NCBI RefSeq assembly: GCF_010500865.1
Contig: NZ_JAAAWN010000024.1
Span: 1-64,000, forward strand
Direction of reading: 5' to 3'
Source of the DNA: Alteromonas profundi
Lineage (GTDB): Bacteria; Pseudomonadota; Gammaproteobacteria; Enterobacterales; Alteromonadaceae
Length of the DNA stretch: 64,000 nucleotides
The translations under genes were made by a program, and so were the position numbers. The notes under the pieces were generated by a model that ran no database searches, was not told where the DNA came from, and worked only from the letters and a program-made list of their open reading frames with translations. Shown here piece by piece: positions 44,328 to 53,334 of the stretch (its first letter is position 1; each line of letters starts with the position of its first letter).

Positions 44328-44630
44328 AAAATCTCTCCGTAACGTGCGGTTTAATCGCATCGACTGTGCCTAAAATGGCATTTTTAATTTCATCTGTGCA
44401 AATGAAAATTGTTTAATACTTATACCATAGCTCTAAATAATGAACTTTGAAATACACCATAAGCATAATTGTGGTAAATGTGATGTAAAAAATTACTGAG
44501 CTTTCAGGGAGTTGATGGTAAACATCTGTTTTATTAAACAGATGTTTACAGCGCGACGTAGGGCGTATAAGTGGAGAAAGTGGAAGCGTTTAAAAAAACG
44601 CCGGCGCTCACAATACACGGTTAGGGCTAT
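44328..44630. other. Intergenic region with a perfect 13-bp palindrome
   Basis: About 300 bases with no credible gene. It holds the promoter region of the coiled-coil/OmpA/GTPase operon on the minus strand and the end of the glycosyltransferase operon. A hairpin lies at 44519-44548, taaacatctgttt/aaacagatgttta with a four-base loop. It lacks a T run on either side, so it may be an operator or an unusual terminator. Confidence 0.6.
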
Positions 44631-45467
44631 TTAATAAGGCTGGGTCGATAATGCATTTGTAATATCTGACTGTGAAGGTAAACAGATAACGTCGAATTGG
44701 TGTTTATTTTCATTAAAGGCTACAAATCCTCTATCGCAGAAATGTTGAAGCCATGAATACATAGGAAAATAATTATGTTTTGAAAAAAAACGATTGGCAT
44801 TATGAACAATTTCAGAAAGGTAGTTTAACGGTGGTGTATATTTTAAATGATACTGATGTAACACTTCATCTTTCACCAACATAAAAGCGAAACCCATCGC
44901 GTTAAAGCGCTCTGCGAAATCTGTGTCTTCGCCACCGTACCCCGTAAACCCTTCGTCAAACCCACCAATAAGATTGAAGCTCTTTCGCTTTAGCGCAAAT
45001 ACAAGTGACCAAAACTTTTTATGCGGCAAGGTTTCAAATGTGCTGAGTTCTGCTCTTTTAGGGTGAGTAAGTGCATCGGGCGCAATTAACGGGTAATTGC
45101 CCTTTAGTGGCATATAGGGCAGGTATCGCGCATAGGCTGAGATAATGGTGTTGTCGGTTACATGGGCAAGTAAATTTTCAAGTACAGTAGGACTACATAT
45201 GCAATCAACATCGAGAAATACAATATTTTCAAACGAGGTGTTTTGAAAACCTACATTCCTTGCTTCTGCAAGAGGAAGCACTGCATCTTCTATATAAACC
45301 TGTTTTAGGTTAAGTTCTGTGTCAGTAACGTGAGACTGAGGCGTGGGTGTTTCCATCCATACCACAACAATTTCATCGGGAATTAAACTGCCCGCTTTTA
45401 TGCTTTCAAGTAAATTTTCTAACTGCCTTTTTCTCCCTTTAACCAGGGTTACTACCGAAAACCTCAT
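44631..45467 (-). CDS. GT2-like glycosyltransferase
   Basis: A 278-residue GT-A-fold glycosyltransferase. It starts MRFSVVTLVKGRKRQLENLL, has an FLDVDC metal-binding DxD motif near residue 95, and a GGFDEGFTGYGGEDTDFAERF segment typical of galactosyltransferase-like enzymes. Donor and acceptor are unknown. It is the last gene of a minus-strand operon of glycosyltransferases and overlaps the upstream gene by four bases. Confidence 0.83.
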   Translation of the reverse strand: MRFSVVTLVKGRKRQLENLLESIKAGSLIPDEIVVVWMETPTPQSHVTDTELNLKQVYIEDAVLPLAEARNVGFQNTSFENIVFLDVDCICSPTVLENLLAHVTDNTIISAYARYLPYMPLKGNYPLIAPDALTHPKRAELSTFETLPHKKFWSLVFALKRKSFNLIGGFDEGFTGYGGEDTDFAERFNAMGFAFMLVKDEVLHQYHLKYTPPLNYLSEIVHNANRFFSKHNYFPMYSWLQHFCDRGFVAFNENKHQFDVICLPSQSDITNALSTQPY

Positions 45468-46519
45468 AATAAATGTTCCTTAACCAGGGCTTCAAAATTG
45501 CGTTGCCATAGCGCTGAGACCGTTTCATTTTTGATTGTTGCTAGCGTGTCGGCATTTAAGCTTTTGGCGTGATCAACGGCATGAAGTATGTTGATTTTTT
45601 CATGCAGTTCATCTTTTTCTAAACATACCGCAGCCCCAATCTCAGATAGCCGCTTGGCTTTTGCATTCTGTTCTTCATAGGGCCTAGATGCCGGCACAAC
45701 AATAAGTTTCTTTCCTACTGAAAGGAGTTCGCAAAGGGTATTGTTACCGCCACTACAAAAGACGATATCTGTTTGTGCGTGCGCAATAATGCTGTCTACC
45801 TGTTCGTTGTGAGTCACCTGATTAAGGTAGCGAAGCTGGGTTTTATCACCGCCAATAACTGAAATGGGCATTTCATAGGGCAATAGCGCCTCGCAAATAG
45901 CATTGATAACCTGCGCATCGTTATGAATAACGGTTATGCCCTTTTTGATTACAGGAGAATTGTTTGTGGAAGCGGCGATACACCCTAAAAAAGTAGTTTT
46001 GTTCAAAAACGCGAAGTCCGGGGCTTCAAATTGTGAAGGGTAGGGAGCATATAGCGCTTGTGCACAATGGTAAGCGAACACTTGCGTAGGATCGCCGCTA
46101 ATATCCCCGGTATGCCGTTGCATCAATACCGGAAGGCCTGCTCCGCGTGCGTAAATAGTAAGCTCTGCCGAGACATCGCTGATAAAGCCCGTAAACAGAG
46201 TTTCATTAACTAACTGGTAAAAATAATAGGCCCGGTGACACGAACTTGGGGATAAGGGAACCCCTTCAAATGCAGCATCGAACGAACGTGCTTTTGCCGT
46301 GTTGCCCTGGCATTTCGCCGGCAAGGTAAAAATCTCTCGATTGCTAAGGGCTTCAGCTACAACAGCTTTAAAGGCGTGGTGCCCAATCAACAAAGAAACG
46401 TCAGCATACTTTTCAGCCAAAGGGACGAGTTTTTTCGCTCGCGCAATATGGCCATTACCGTGATGATGAATATAGTAAAGTAACTTAGGCTTTTGTGAAT
46501 TAGGCTTTTGCTGCGGCAT
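45464..46519 (-). CDS. GT-B glycosyltransferase, MurG/GT28-like
   Basis: A 351-residue GT-B-type enzyme. ATG 46519 is used, giving MPQQKPNSQKPKLLYYIHHHGNGH. The GHIARAKKL opening and CSGGNNTLCELLSVGKKL donor-site segment resemble the UDP-sugar enzymes of the MurG/GT28 group. A GT4 gene upstream overlaps it by 20 bases and a GT2 gene downstream by four. Substrate unknown. Confidence 0.78.
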   Translation of the reverse strand: MPQQKPNSQKPKLLYYIHHHGNGHIARAKKLVPLAEKYADVSLLIGHHAFKAVVAEALSNREIFTLPAKCQGNTAKARSFDAAFEGVPLSPSSCHRAYYFYQLVNETLFTGFISDVSAELTIYARGAGLPVLMQRHTGDISGDPTQVFAYHCAQALYAPYPSQFEAPDFAFLNKTTFLGCIAASTNNSPVIKKGITVIHNDAQVINAICEALLPYEMPISVIGGDKTQLRYLNQVTHNEQVDSIIAHAQTDIVFCSGGNNTLCELLSVGKKLIVVPASRPYEEQNAKAKRLSEIGAAVCLEKDELHEKINILHAVDHAKSLNADTLATIKNETVSALWQRNFEALVKEHLL

Positions 46520-47540
46520 AAATTCGCTCGTAGGCTTTAACGGTAAAAGAGATATCGAACATGGAAGCAACGCCCTGACATTCAGTGACGCTTACGTCAC
46601 AGGCTGTTTTATAAGCGTGATGCAAGCTATCACGGTCTGCGACATCAATGGTTTGTGTAACAGGAGAATGACGAAGCTCCTTGGGTATAGCGGCGTCTGT
46701 TCCAATAACAGGGGTACCTAACGCAAGCGCTTCTAGGGTAACCAGCCCAAAAGGCTCCTTCCAATCAGAGGTGATGAGAAGAAGGCGGGCGTGTGAAATG
46801 TAACTGTACAATGTGTGCTGGGAAACATGTCCGCCATAGCGAATATCGCCCTTAAGCAGGGGGGAAACGCATTCGTCAAAGTAGGGTTTATCGCTTATTG
46901 GGCCATATAGGGTTAAGGCAACATTTAACGCTTGTGCAGCGTGAATGGCTTTGACGGGGTTCTTTTCTTCACACAGCCTTCCTACCCAAATTATCTCATC
47001 GTTCTTTTTAGTTGCTGGTGAAGGCAGATGTGCCATATCAATGCCATTGGGAATAATAGCTAACTCACTAGAAATCGTTTCTCGCCACTGCTCAGCAAGC
47101 CGCTGAGACACCGCAACGTATATATCCTTGCTTCTACTGCTATTGAGTTTATGGGTTAGCGCAAGCCGCTCTGATACTGGGCTATGAAGGGTAATAACGT
47201 TAGCGCGTTGATGAAAAAATGCGAAGTCGTACATAGCATGGTAATAACTATGAAAATGGATAATGTCGTAATCTTCAGTATCAAATAGCCCGAACTGCGC
47301 TGCCTGAAACAGTTTTTGTCCATCCGACTCTTCGGTTATGGCATCCGCCATTCTAAACGCAGACTCTTGCAACTGAAGGGTATTGAATTGGTTATCTTCA
47401 TCAGCATCCTTACACAAAATGTCTACTTCGTGCCCAGCGCTTGCCATGCCATTTGCTAAGCTAACCACGAATGATTCTGTGCCGCCTTTAAAAGGCTCCC
47501 GCAAGGAGACAATAGGGCTAGTTACCATTAATATTTTCAT
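46500..47540 (-). CDS. GT4-family glycosyltransferase
   Basis: A 346-residue retaining glycosyltransferase of the GT-B fold. ATG 47540 gives MKILMVTSPIVSLREPFKGG, a typical GT4 opening. The E-x7-E donor motif is EPFGLVTLE, followed by ALALGTPVIG. The gene overlaps its upstream neighbour by ATGA and its downstream neighbour by 20 bases, so the whole cluster is translated together. Donor sugar unknown. Confidence 0.87.
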   Translation of the reverse strand: MKILMVTSPIVSLREPFKGGTESFVVSLANGMASAGHEVDILCKDADEDNQFNTLQLQESAFRMADAITEESDGQKLFQAAQFGLFDTEDYDIIHFHSYYHAMYDFAFFHQRANVITLHSPVSERLALTHKLNSSRSKDIYVAVSQRLAEQWRETISSELAIIPNGIDMAHLPSPATKKNDEIIWVGRLCEEKNPVKAIHAAQALNVALTLYGPISDKPYFDECVSPLLKGDIRYGGHVSQHTLYSYISHARLLLITSDWKEPFGLVTLEALALGTPVIGTDAAIPKELRHSPVTQTIDVADRDSLHHAYKTACDVSVTECQGVASMFDISFTVKAYERIYAAAKA

Positions 47541-48562
47541 ATTATCTGCGCTAACTTTTCTAAGTAAGAGGAACACATAGTGTGGATAGGAAATTTCTGT
47601 GCACGATGCACCACGTCATCACTGTGTATAGACAGTGATTTTTCACACGCCTCAGCTAAACTTTCTACGTTGTTGCCCAGTGCAAGTACGCCACCCTTTT
47701 TCGAAACCACCTCGGGAAATGCGCCTCTATTAAACGCAGCGACCGGGGTGCCAGAAGCCATAGCTTCCACTGTAGAAAGACCAAATGGCTCGTCCCATCG
47801 AACACCAAAAACAGCCGCTTGTGCCAATTTCAATTCCTGTTGTAGTGCGCGATGGTCAAGATGACCTAGATAATTAACGCCGTTTCCAAGGTGAGGAGCT
47901 ATTTTCTCTTCGAAATAGTTTTTATCGTGAATAGGCCCAGCAATATTTAAATCTATTTTAAGCAAATTGGCGGCTTTTACCGCCAGGTCAAACCCTTTTG
48001 AGGGCACGATTCGGCCAAAGCTGAAAAGTTGCTGTTTTGCGGCTTTCGCGCCATACCACTCAGTTAGCTCAATACCGTTGTAAATAACATCGATGGTGTC
48101 GTTGATATAGGGCTGCCAGCATTCAGCCACACTGTAAGAAACGGCATTGAAATGCACATAAGGAGATAAAGATGATAGTTCCGCCGATGCTTTTAGCCGG
48201 CTATAGGGCGGTGTGTGAAGCGTGGTTAACATAGGTAAATCATACTTACAGGCCCAAACCGTAGGGATAGGGCTTATCGCGTTGTTGTGAACCACGTCAT
48301 AGTGGTTTACTAAAATGTCTCGCATTACTTTAAGTAGAAAATCATTTTCGATGAGTTCGGGGTAGCGCCGATGGGCTTCGCTATCAAAAGGGAACGATAC
48401 TAAACGTGCGGGAGAGGGAATGTCTGATCCAGGGTGGGCGTAGACTACCACTTCTGCTTCAGCACAATAGTGCGGTATGAGCGAAGCTATAAACGCTTCA
48501 AGTCCCCCAGGGAAAGGCGACTTAATTGGAAAACGCGGGTGAGCGATTAACGCTATTTTCAT
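47537..48562 (-). CDS. GT4-family glycosyltransferase
   Basis: A 341-residue GT4 enzyme, clearly similar to the next gene. It begins MKIALIAHPRFPIKSPFPGG, a GGLEAF acceptor-side loop follows, and the donor motif is EPFGLSTVE with AMASGTPVAA. The two GT4 genes probably act in sequence on the same glycan or derive from one duplication. It overlaps the short GT-A-like gene upstream by four bases. Confidence 0.87.
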   Translation of the reverse strand: MKIALIAHPRFPIKSPFPGGLEAFIASLIPHYCAEAEVVVYAHPGSDIPSPARLVSFPFDSEAHRRYPELIENDFLLKVMRDILVNHYDVVHNNAISPIPTVWACKYDLPMLTTLHTPPYSRLKASAELSSLSPYVHFNAVSYSVAECWQPYINDTIDVIYNGIELTEWYGAKAAKQQLFSFGRIVPSKGFDLAVKAANLLKIDLNIAGPIHDKNYFEEKIAPHLGNGVNYLGHLDHRALQQELKLAQAAVFGVRWDEPFGLSTVEAMASGTPVAAFNRGAFPEVVSKKGGVLALGNNVESLAEACEKSLSIHSDDVVHRAQKFPIHTMCSSYLEKLAQII

Positions 48563-49125
48563 GCTGGTATTTCTCGTCCATGGCCGTGTTTATAGAGAAT
48601 TACATCGTCGTATTCCTTAGGGCGCTGCGCTTCATAGGCGTGTTTAAGAAGCTGCCAATCGGCGCTGGCCTCATTTTTAAAAGGTAACAAGCGTTGTAGA
48701 AATGCATAGTCAAAAATACAGCTCTCTATTGGGCGCCGGTGATCTTTTGCTTGTTGCAATGTACCGTTGAATTTATGGGGCGTGGTTGCAAACCCATTCC
48801 ATTCTTGCTTTGCGATGGAAGCGGTTATTGCTTCATCAAATTCATCATCGTCAGTTCGAAAAACAACCCGGCCACCACGGATAGATTGAAGGGCTAAGTT
48901 ATATGCAATAAAACGGGAATTTTTACGGTTTTCTATATATGTGCACTGGACGGGTAGGCGTGTTACCGCGTTTTTATATACTGATAACTGTTTGTATTTC
49001 TCTGGGGAGTTATCTACCAGTATTATGGTTGCATTAGGCATAGCGAAGGCCAGCTTCGCTATATTATTCAATGCTGAATCTATCATGGCATAGGTAACAA
49101 CTACCGCGGTTACGTGCTTTTTCAT
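48559..49125 (-). CDS. Short GT-A-like glycosyltransferase
   Basis: A 188-residue protein with a GT-A-like start, VTAVVVTYAMIDSALNNI and then IILVDNSPE, plus FRTDDDEFD, a run of aspartates likely to bind metal. It is much shorter than most GT2 enzymes and ends soon after the acceptor region, so it may be a minimal or reduced enzyme. It overlaps the first GT4 gene by four bases and is preceded by a 47-residue ORF. Confidence 0.7.
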   Translation of the reverse strand: MKKHVTAVVVTYAMIDSALNNIAKLAFAMPNATIILVDNSPEKYKQLSVYKNAVTRLPVQCTYIENRKNSRFIAYNLALQSIRGGRVVFRTDDDEFDEAITASIAKQEWNGFATTPHKFNGTLQQAKDHRRPIESCIFDYAFLQRLLPFKNEASADWQLLKHAYEAQRPKEYDDVILYKHGHGREIPA

Positions 49126-49131
49126 CGCAAA

Positions 49132-49275
49132 CTAGCTATGCAATTGGCTTTTTAAATGGCGCAATTTCAGCTCAAGTCGTAACCGCTCAGATATTTTCCA
49201 ATAGGGTAATTTTCTAAGCAGCTTCTCAGATTTAATTAACTCAGAATTAAGCTTTGATGAGTTTAGAAATACCAT
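49132..49275 (-). CDS. 47-residue basic peptide at the head of the glycosyltransferase operon
   Basis: A short frame with its own AAGGA site seven bases before the ATG, ending six bases before the glycosyltransferase start. It begins MVFLNSSKLNSELIKSEKL and has many Lys, Arg and Leu residues (LRLELKLRHLK), so the C-terminal half looks amphipathic and helical. I do not recognise it. It could be a small operon partner, an adaptor or a leader peptide; no cysteine or core-peptide signature points to a RiPP. Confidence 0.55.
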   Translation of the reverse strand: MVFLNSSKLNSELIKSEKLLRKLPYWKISERLRLELKLRHLKSQLHS

Positions 49276-49415
49276 ATCAATATCCTTTTAAAAATTACCC
49301 GCCGTCGACAATGGATATAGCCACGGGGTGGTTGCATCAATAGAAAGTAAAAAGATCTCAAGCAATCAGTGTGCCTAGGCTACACGTACCGTTAATAAAG
49401 GCTCTTACCCTATAG

Positions 49416-49541
49416 ATTACTAATAACGATGAAAAGCTTTCAGCGCTCAAGGAATATTTACACACTGACGAAAGTGTGGCCGTAAGTGATCTATTCGCAG
49501 GATTTAGATTAACTATTAAAAAGCGAAGAGAACGGCAATGA
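49416..49541 (+). other. Open 41-codon frame without a standard start, before the FAD gene
   Basis: A frame with protein-like composition begins after a TAG at 49413-49415. It contains DEKLSALKEYLHTDESVAV, an FAGFRLTIKKRRERQ ending and no ATG. Its TGA stop overlaps the ATG of the next gene, as in a coupled pair. It may be a decayed gene end or a short gene with a rare start. Confidence 0.3.
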
Positions 49542-51136
49542 TGAATACAAAGAAGCAAAATAATATTGCAGTGATAGGGGCTGGGCCAACCACGCTTTAT
49601 TTTATTTATACGTTGCTAGGTGAAAAAATATTCCCTCAAAAAATAGCAGTATTTGAGCAGCATGATGAGTTGGGTAAAGGAAACCCATTTAGAAACGCCA
49701 ACGCCATGCCTCACTTGCTATCAAATTTAAAAAGTAGCGAACTGCCAGATTTAAATATTAGCTTCGAAACATGGCTTAAGAGTACGAATCCTCCATACTT
49801 AATTGGCCAAACAAGTGATTCCGTTTTCTCGTATAACTTAGACGGGGAAACAATAGAAACTGATGTTATCCCGCGAAAAGTACTAGGAGATTATTTCAAC
49901 TATTGTTTCGATAAAGTGGTAAAGGCGTTGCAACAAAAAGGTGTAGAAGTTTGCCTACATACCCACACAACCATTCGCCGTATAACAAAGCTTAGAACAT
50001 GTTTTGTTGTTGATACGGGGAGTAATACCTATTCAGGGTTTTCGCATTTGGTTGTTAACACCGGTACTGACTTATGTGAGCATCAAAAGGAGGAAGGGGT
50101 ATATTCAGCTTATCCTCCTCACCTCTACGCCACTAAGGCTAGTTCCCAGTTTTATATCGCGGGCATGTCGTTAACAGCTATTGATGCAGCGTTATCAATA
50201 GCTAAAACGAAAGGCCGTTTTTACCGACACTCTGGTGATATTAAATACGCCAGCGATACTGCCTACACAATAGTAATGCATTCACGTTCTGGGGTATTTC
50301 CAAAAGTTTGGTATAACAGTGATCCGGTTGCTCGCTACCAAAAGCAACTACAAGAAATAGAGACGCCGCAGGTTAGCGGTGTAGAAAGCTTCTATCGCCA
50401 CAGACTTTTGCCCGTTTTTAGAAAGGCGATGCCTAACATTTATAAACAAATAGAGTTTATGTCTTTCGTTGACGCGATGGCTTTTCTTAATCAGCGGACC
50501 AACGAAACAGATCCCATTTTAAAATTAAAAGCGGAGCTCTTTTCTTTAGACAGTGATACCGTTCAATCGGACTGGCCTGCAATTATTGCAGCAGGCATAA
50601 ATTGCATTCAACAAACCCCCTTGCTATTACAAGATTTTCTTACTCATTACCAAGATATTAAACCGCACTTCTCTGCCAGTGTAGCTTCAATTCCACCAGA
50701 TAGCGCGAATAGGCTTATAGCCCTTTACGACAGCGGAAATTTGCGGATAACAAAAAGCGATAGCATAGACGCAGAGCCAAGGCATCACCCTGACACCATT
50801 AAGATAGATGCAACAGGCGTATTAGGCGATAAAGATAAGTTGGCCAAACTTCGTGAGCTTATTGTTTTTGATAGCGAAACCTTAAACGAGGGTGAGACGC
50901 ATGTCGATAAGGTTAAAATTCAAGAAAGCACTGACAGTGAAGAATACGAACTAAGTATTGCAGATACCCACGAATTGCTTAGAAACTCCCTGCCTACCCG
51001 CGTTTTTGTAGGATCTGCTTTTGCTACCCCTTGGTATATTAATGTACCTGGGCTTGATACCTGTGCTAGCTTTGCAAAAACAATAGCCCTAGGTTGCTTA
51101 GATTCTAGCAATTATGAAGAGGCTGTAGGAGAGTAG
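49538..51136 (+). CDS. FAD/NAD(P)-binding protein (FAD_NAD_binding_9-like)
   Basis: A 532-residue flavoprotein. A Rossmann motif, VIGAGPTTLYFIYTLL, opens the protein (GAGPTT instead of the usual GxGxxG), then EQHDELGKGNPF and MPHLLSN match the FAD-NAD(P)-binding_9 group. This group includes uncharacterised oxidoreductases and hydroxylase-like enzymes. Reaction and substrate are unknown. It is divergent from the glycosyltransferase operon, so the two could serve one pathway, but only proximity supports that. Confidence 0.8.
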   Translation: MMNTKKQNNIAVIGAGPTTLYFIYTLLGEKIFPQKIAVFEQHDELGKGNPFRNANAMPHLLSNLKSSELPDLNISFETWLKSTNPPYLIGQTSDSVFSYNLDGETIETDVIPRKVLGDYFNYCFDKVVKALQQKGVEVCLHTHTTIRRITKLRTCFVVDTGSNTYSGFSHLVVNTGTDLCEHQKEEGVYSAYPPHLYATKASSQFYIAGMSLTAIDAALSIAKTKGRFYRHSGDIKYASDTAYTIVMHSRSGVFPKVWYNSDPVARYQKQLQEIETPQVSGVESFYRHRLLPVFRKAMPNIYKQIEFMSFVDAMAFLNQRTNETDPILKLKAELFSLDSDTVQSDWPAIIAAGINCIQQTPLLLQDFLTHYQDIKPHFSASVASIPPDSANRLIALYDSGNLRITKSDSIDAEPRHHPDTIKIDATGVLGDKDKLAKLRELIVFDSETLNEGETHVDKVKIQESTDSEEYELSIADTHELLRNSLPTRVFVGSAFATPWYINVPGLDTCASFAKTIALGCLDSSNYEEAVGE

Positions 51137-51184
51137 TATTTTAAAGCAATGATACGTCGCTCATTTTTCGTATTATTCTCACAT

Positions 51185-51343
51185 CTAGTGAGCTGTTTCC
51201 TTCGCCCATTTGTTAGCTGCTGACTTAGTATTGAATGTTTTACTTTTAGAAAACGTAATAATGCCACTTTGCTTCTGTCTAACCCGTGCAGTATAGGAAA
51301 CTCCATTTTTTCTCGTCCCCTTAGTTATGCTAATATTAGCCAT
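51185..51343 (-). pseudogene. Phage-type integrase N-terminal stub (arm-binding domain)
   Basis: A 52-codon frame starts ATG 51343 and reads MANISITKGTRKNGVSYTAR, later FSKSKTFNTKSAANKWAKE, then stops. This is the arm-type DNA-binding domain at the start of many tyrosine recombinases. The catalytic Arg-His-Arg-Tyr part is missing and the remaining space is occupied by another gene. It lies 140 bases upstream of dusA on the opposite strand, where dusA-targeting integrases normally sit. Confidence 0.65.
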
Positions 51344-51482
51344 CTTATTTGACCCAATGTAGAGGGTGCGCCAAAGCGGAAAATTATTCCCCCATTTGGG
51401 CACCGCGCTCCCTGAATGGGGACTAAAAACCGTGAAAAGTCTAATGCTTTCGGCATTAGTGATTATTTGAGGAATGCCGTAA

Positions 51483-52535
51483 GTGACTGATGTTAAAGTT
51501 TTAAATGAAAATTCTGTTAAGCCAGCTATCGACAGGCGCTTCTCGGTGGCCCCAATGCTGGATTGGACAGACAGCCATTGTCGTTACTTTTTACGCTTGT
51601 TGTCCAAGCACTCGCTTTTGTACACCGAAATGGTGACAACAGGGGCAATTATATTTGGAAAGGGTGATTACCTGGGGTTTAACCACGAAGAGCACCCTGT
51701 AGCGCTACAATTAGGTGGTAGCGATCCTTCTGATATGGCTAGGTGTGCCGCTTTGGCCCAGTCGCGCGGCTATGATGAAGTAAATATTAACGTAGGCTGT
51801 CCCAGTGACAGAGTTAAAAACGGCAGCTTTGGCGCCTGTTTAATGGCTCAGCCAGAGGTAGTGGCCCGCTGCGTAAAAGCCATGCAAAAAGAAGTGGATA
51901 TTCCGGTTACTGTAAAATGCCGTATAGGTATAGACGATATGGATGAAGATGCAGACTTTGCGCGCTTTATTGATATTGTCGCTGATGGTGGCTGTGATAC
52001 TTTTATCGTACATGCACGAAAAGCATGGCTACAAGGGTTAAGCCCCAAAGAAAATAGAGAAGTTCCGCCGTTGAACTACCCAAGAGTGTATGCCTTAAAA
52101 CAAGCGCGTCCCGAGCTATCGATTAGTATCAATGGTGGGGTAAAAACAATTGCAGATACCCAAGCGCAGCTAAATAACGTTGATGGCGTAATGATGGGGC
52201 GCGAAGTGTATGCAAACCCATATCTTCTTGCTTCTGTTGATAGTGAAATATTCGGCGATCACGCCACACACCCAATAAGTCGCCGCGAAGCGGTAATACA
52301 CATGCAGCAGTACATTGAAAAGCAGACTGATCCCTACTTTAAGCCTTGGCATGTGGCTCGCCACATGCTGGGGTTATTTCAAGGTCAAGCAGGTGGACGC
52401 ATCTGGCGGCGTTATTTGAGTCAAAATGGCACTGGTAAAAATCCCGACCCACATCTATTGATGAATGCGCTGGCAGCAGTAGAAGCAGCGCAACAAGAGA
52501 TTGAAGAATATAATGCTAAAAAAGAAAGTGTTTAG
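51483..52535 (+). CDS. dusA: tRNA-dihydrouridine synthase A
   Basis: A 350-residue DusA. GTG 51483 is used, with GAGGAA eight bases upstream. The FMN-binding barrel starts at FSVAPMLDWTD. NVGCPSDRVKNGSFGACLM contains the conserved Cys that protonates the uridine. It reduces U20 and U20a in the tRNA D-loop. The 5' end is the known attachment site for a family of genomic-island integrases, and a stub of such an integrase is seen just upstream. Confidence 0.94.
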   Translation: MTDVKVLNENSVKPAIDRRFSVAPMLDWTDSHCRYFLRLLSKHSLLYTEMVTTGAIIFGKGDYLGFNHEEHPVALQLGGSDPSDMARCAALAQSRGYDEVNINVGCPSDRVKNGSFGACLMAQPEVVARCVKAMQKEVDIPVTVKCRIGIDDMDEDADFARFIDIVADGGCDTFIVHARKAWLQGLSPKENREVPPLNYPRVYALKQARPELSISINGGVKTIADTQAQLNNVDGVMMGREVYANPYLLASVDSEIFGDHATHPISRREAVIHMQQYIEKQTDPYFKPWHVARHMLGLFQGQAGGRIWRRYLSQNGTGKNPDPHLLMNALAAVEAAQQEIEEYNAKKESV

Positions 52536-52540
52536 CGGGT

Positions 52541-52573
52541 GGTGAAAATCACTAAATAGATAGTGATTTTGAC
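52541..52573 (+). terminator. Hairpin after dusA
   Basis: gtgaaaatcacta pairs with tagtgattttgac at 12 of 13 positions across a six-base loop. There is only a short T run, so termination is plausible but not certain. The left arm begins gggtggtgaa, as does a second hairpin at 53331. Confidence 0.5.
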
Positions 52574-52746
52574 TAAACTTTGAACTATTTGGTGGGTGGT
52601 AGGGCTTTTGTTTTTTTCGCTGCATGTTATTTATTTTTTAAATATCAGTGAGTTAAATTTATTTTCTGAGGCTGGCACAAGTCTAGCTATAAAGTAATCA
52701 AAGCAATAGCAAAGTGCTGTTGCAGTGATTATATTCGAGGGAAATT

Positions 52747-53028
52747 ATGAAAACTTCACTTCTAGCAGCTACTATTATTACCGCAAGTTTATTTACTACA
52801 TCGGCTAATGCGCAAGAATCGTATATTACGTCTATGTTGAATAATATGGTGAAATACGCAGTCACTGTATCTTCTAGTGAACTGAAAGCCGATGCGGTTG
52901 AATCTATCGCGAATACAACCTATCACTTTTCCTTAGATGAAAGTACTTCTACAGGAAAAGTGAGTATTTCTGATATCGCAGAAACTAAAGTAGACGAGTC
53001 AGTAACCGCATCTAGCGATGAAGAATAG
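52747..53028 (+). CDS. Small exported protein, unrecognised
   Basis: A 93-residue protein with a clear signal peptide, MKTSLLAATIITASLFTTS, ending in ANA-QE. The mature part is acidic and Ser-rich, and I do not recognise it. A GAGGGAAA site lies just before the ATG and a strong terminator follows, so it is probably a real single gene. Periplasmic or secreted location is likely; function unknown. Confidence 0.65.
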   Translation: MKTSLLAATIITASLFTTSANAQESYITSMLNNMVKYAVTVSSSELKADAVESIANTTYHFSLDESTSTGKVSISDIAETKVDESVTASSDEE

Positions 53029-53074
53029 CTCGCCAGCACTGCATCACAAACGCGCGGCACAGTTGCGCATTATT

Positions 53075-53097
53075 AGGCACCTTTAGGTGCCTTTTTG
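53075..53097 (+). terminator. Rho-independent terminator
   Basis: aggcacc pairs with ggtgcct around a four-base loop, followed by five T and more T after a G. It ends the small exported protein gene. Confidence 0.85.
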
Positions 53098-53334
53098 TTT
53101 CAAAGGGGCCTTACTGTTACTGTAATACGTAACCTTAGCTGCTCATCATTTTAGCACCACATCATTTTGCTCCAGTAACCACAATCTCATCGTGTAGGTA
53201 CTGTGTTTTCTCTTCTAAGTATGCTGTTACGCGCTCTATTGAATAAATACACACCCGCCCCCCCTCCTATTTGTCGTTGAACTATTCTCTTATGACATAA
53301 GGCTAACCGGCAAAACGATGCGTTCGTTTAGGGT

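Noticed and set aside
49132-49275. Small ORF considered as a RiPP or glycocin precursor
   Set aside because: It has no cysteines, no Gly-Gly leader site and no modifying enzyme apart from glycosyltransferases of uncertain target.
51112-51306. 64-codon minus-strand frame overlapping the integrase stub
   Set aside because: It lies in a different frame from the recognisable integrase sequence and has no family resemblance.
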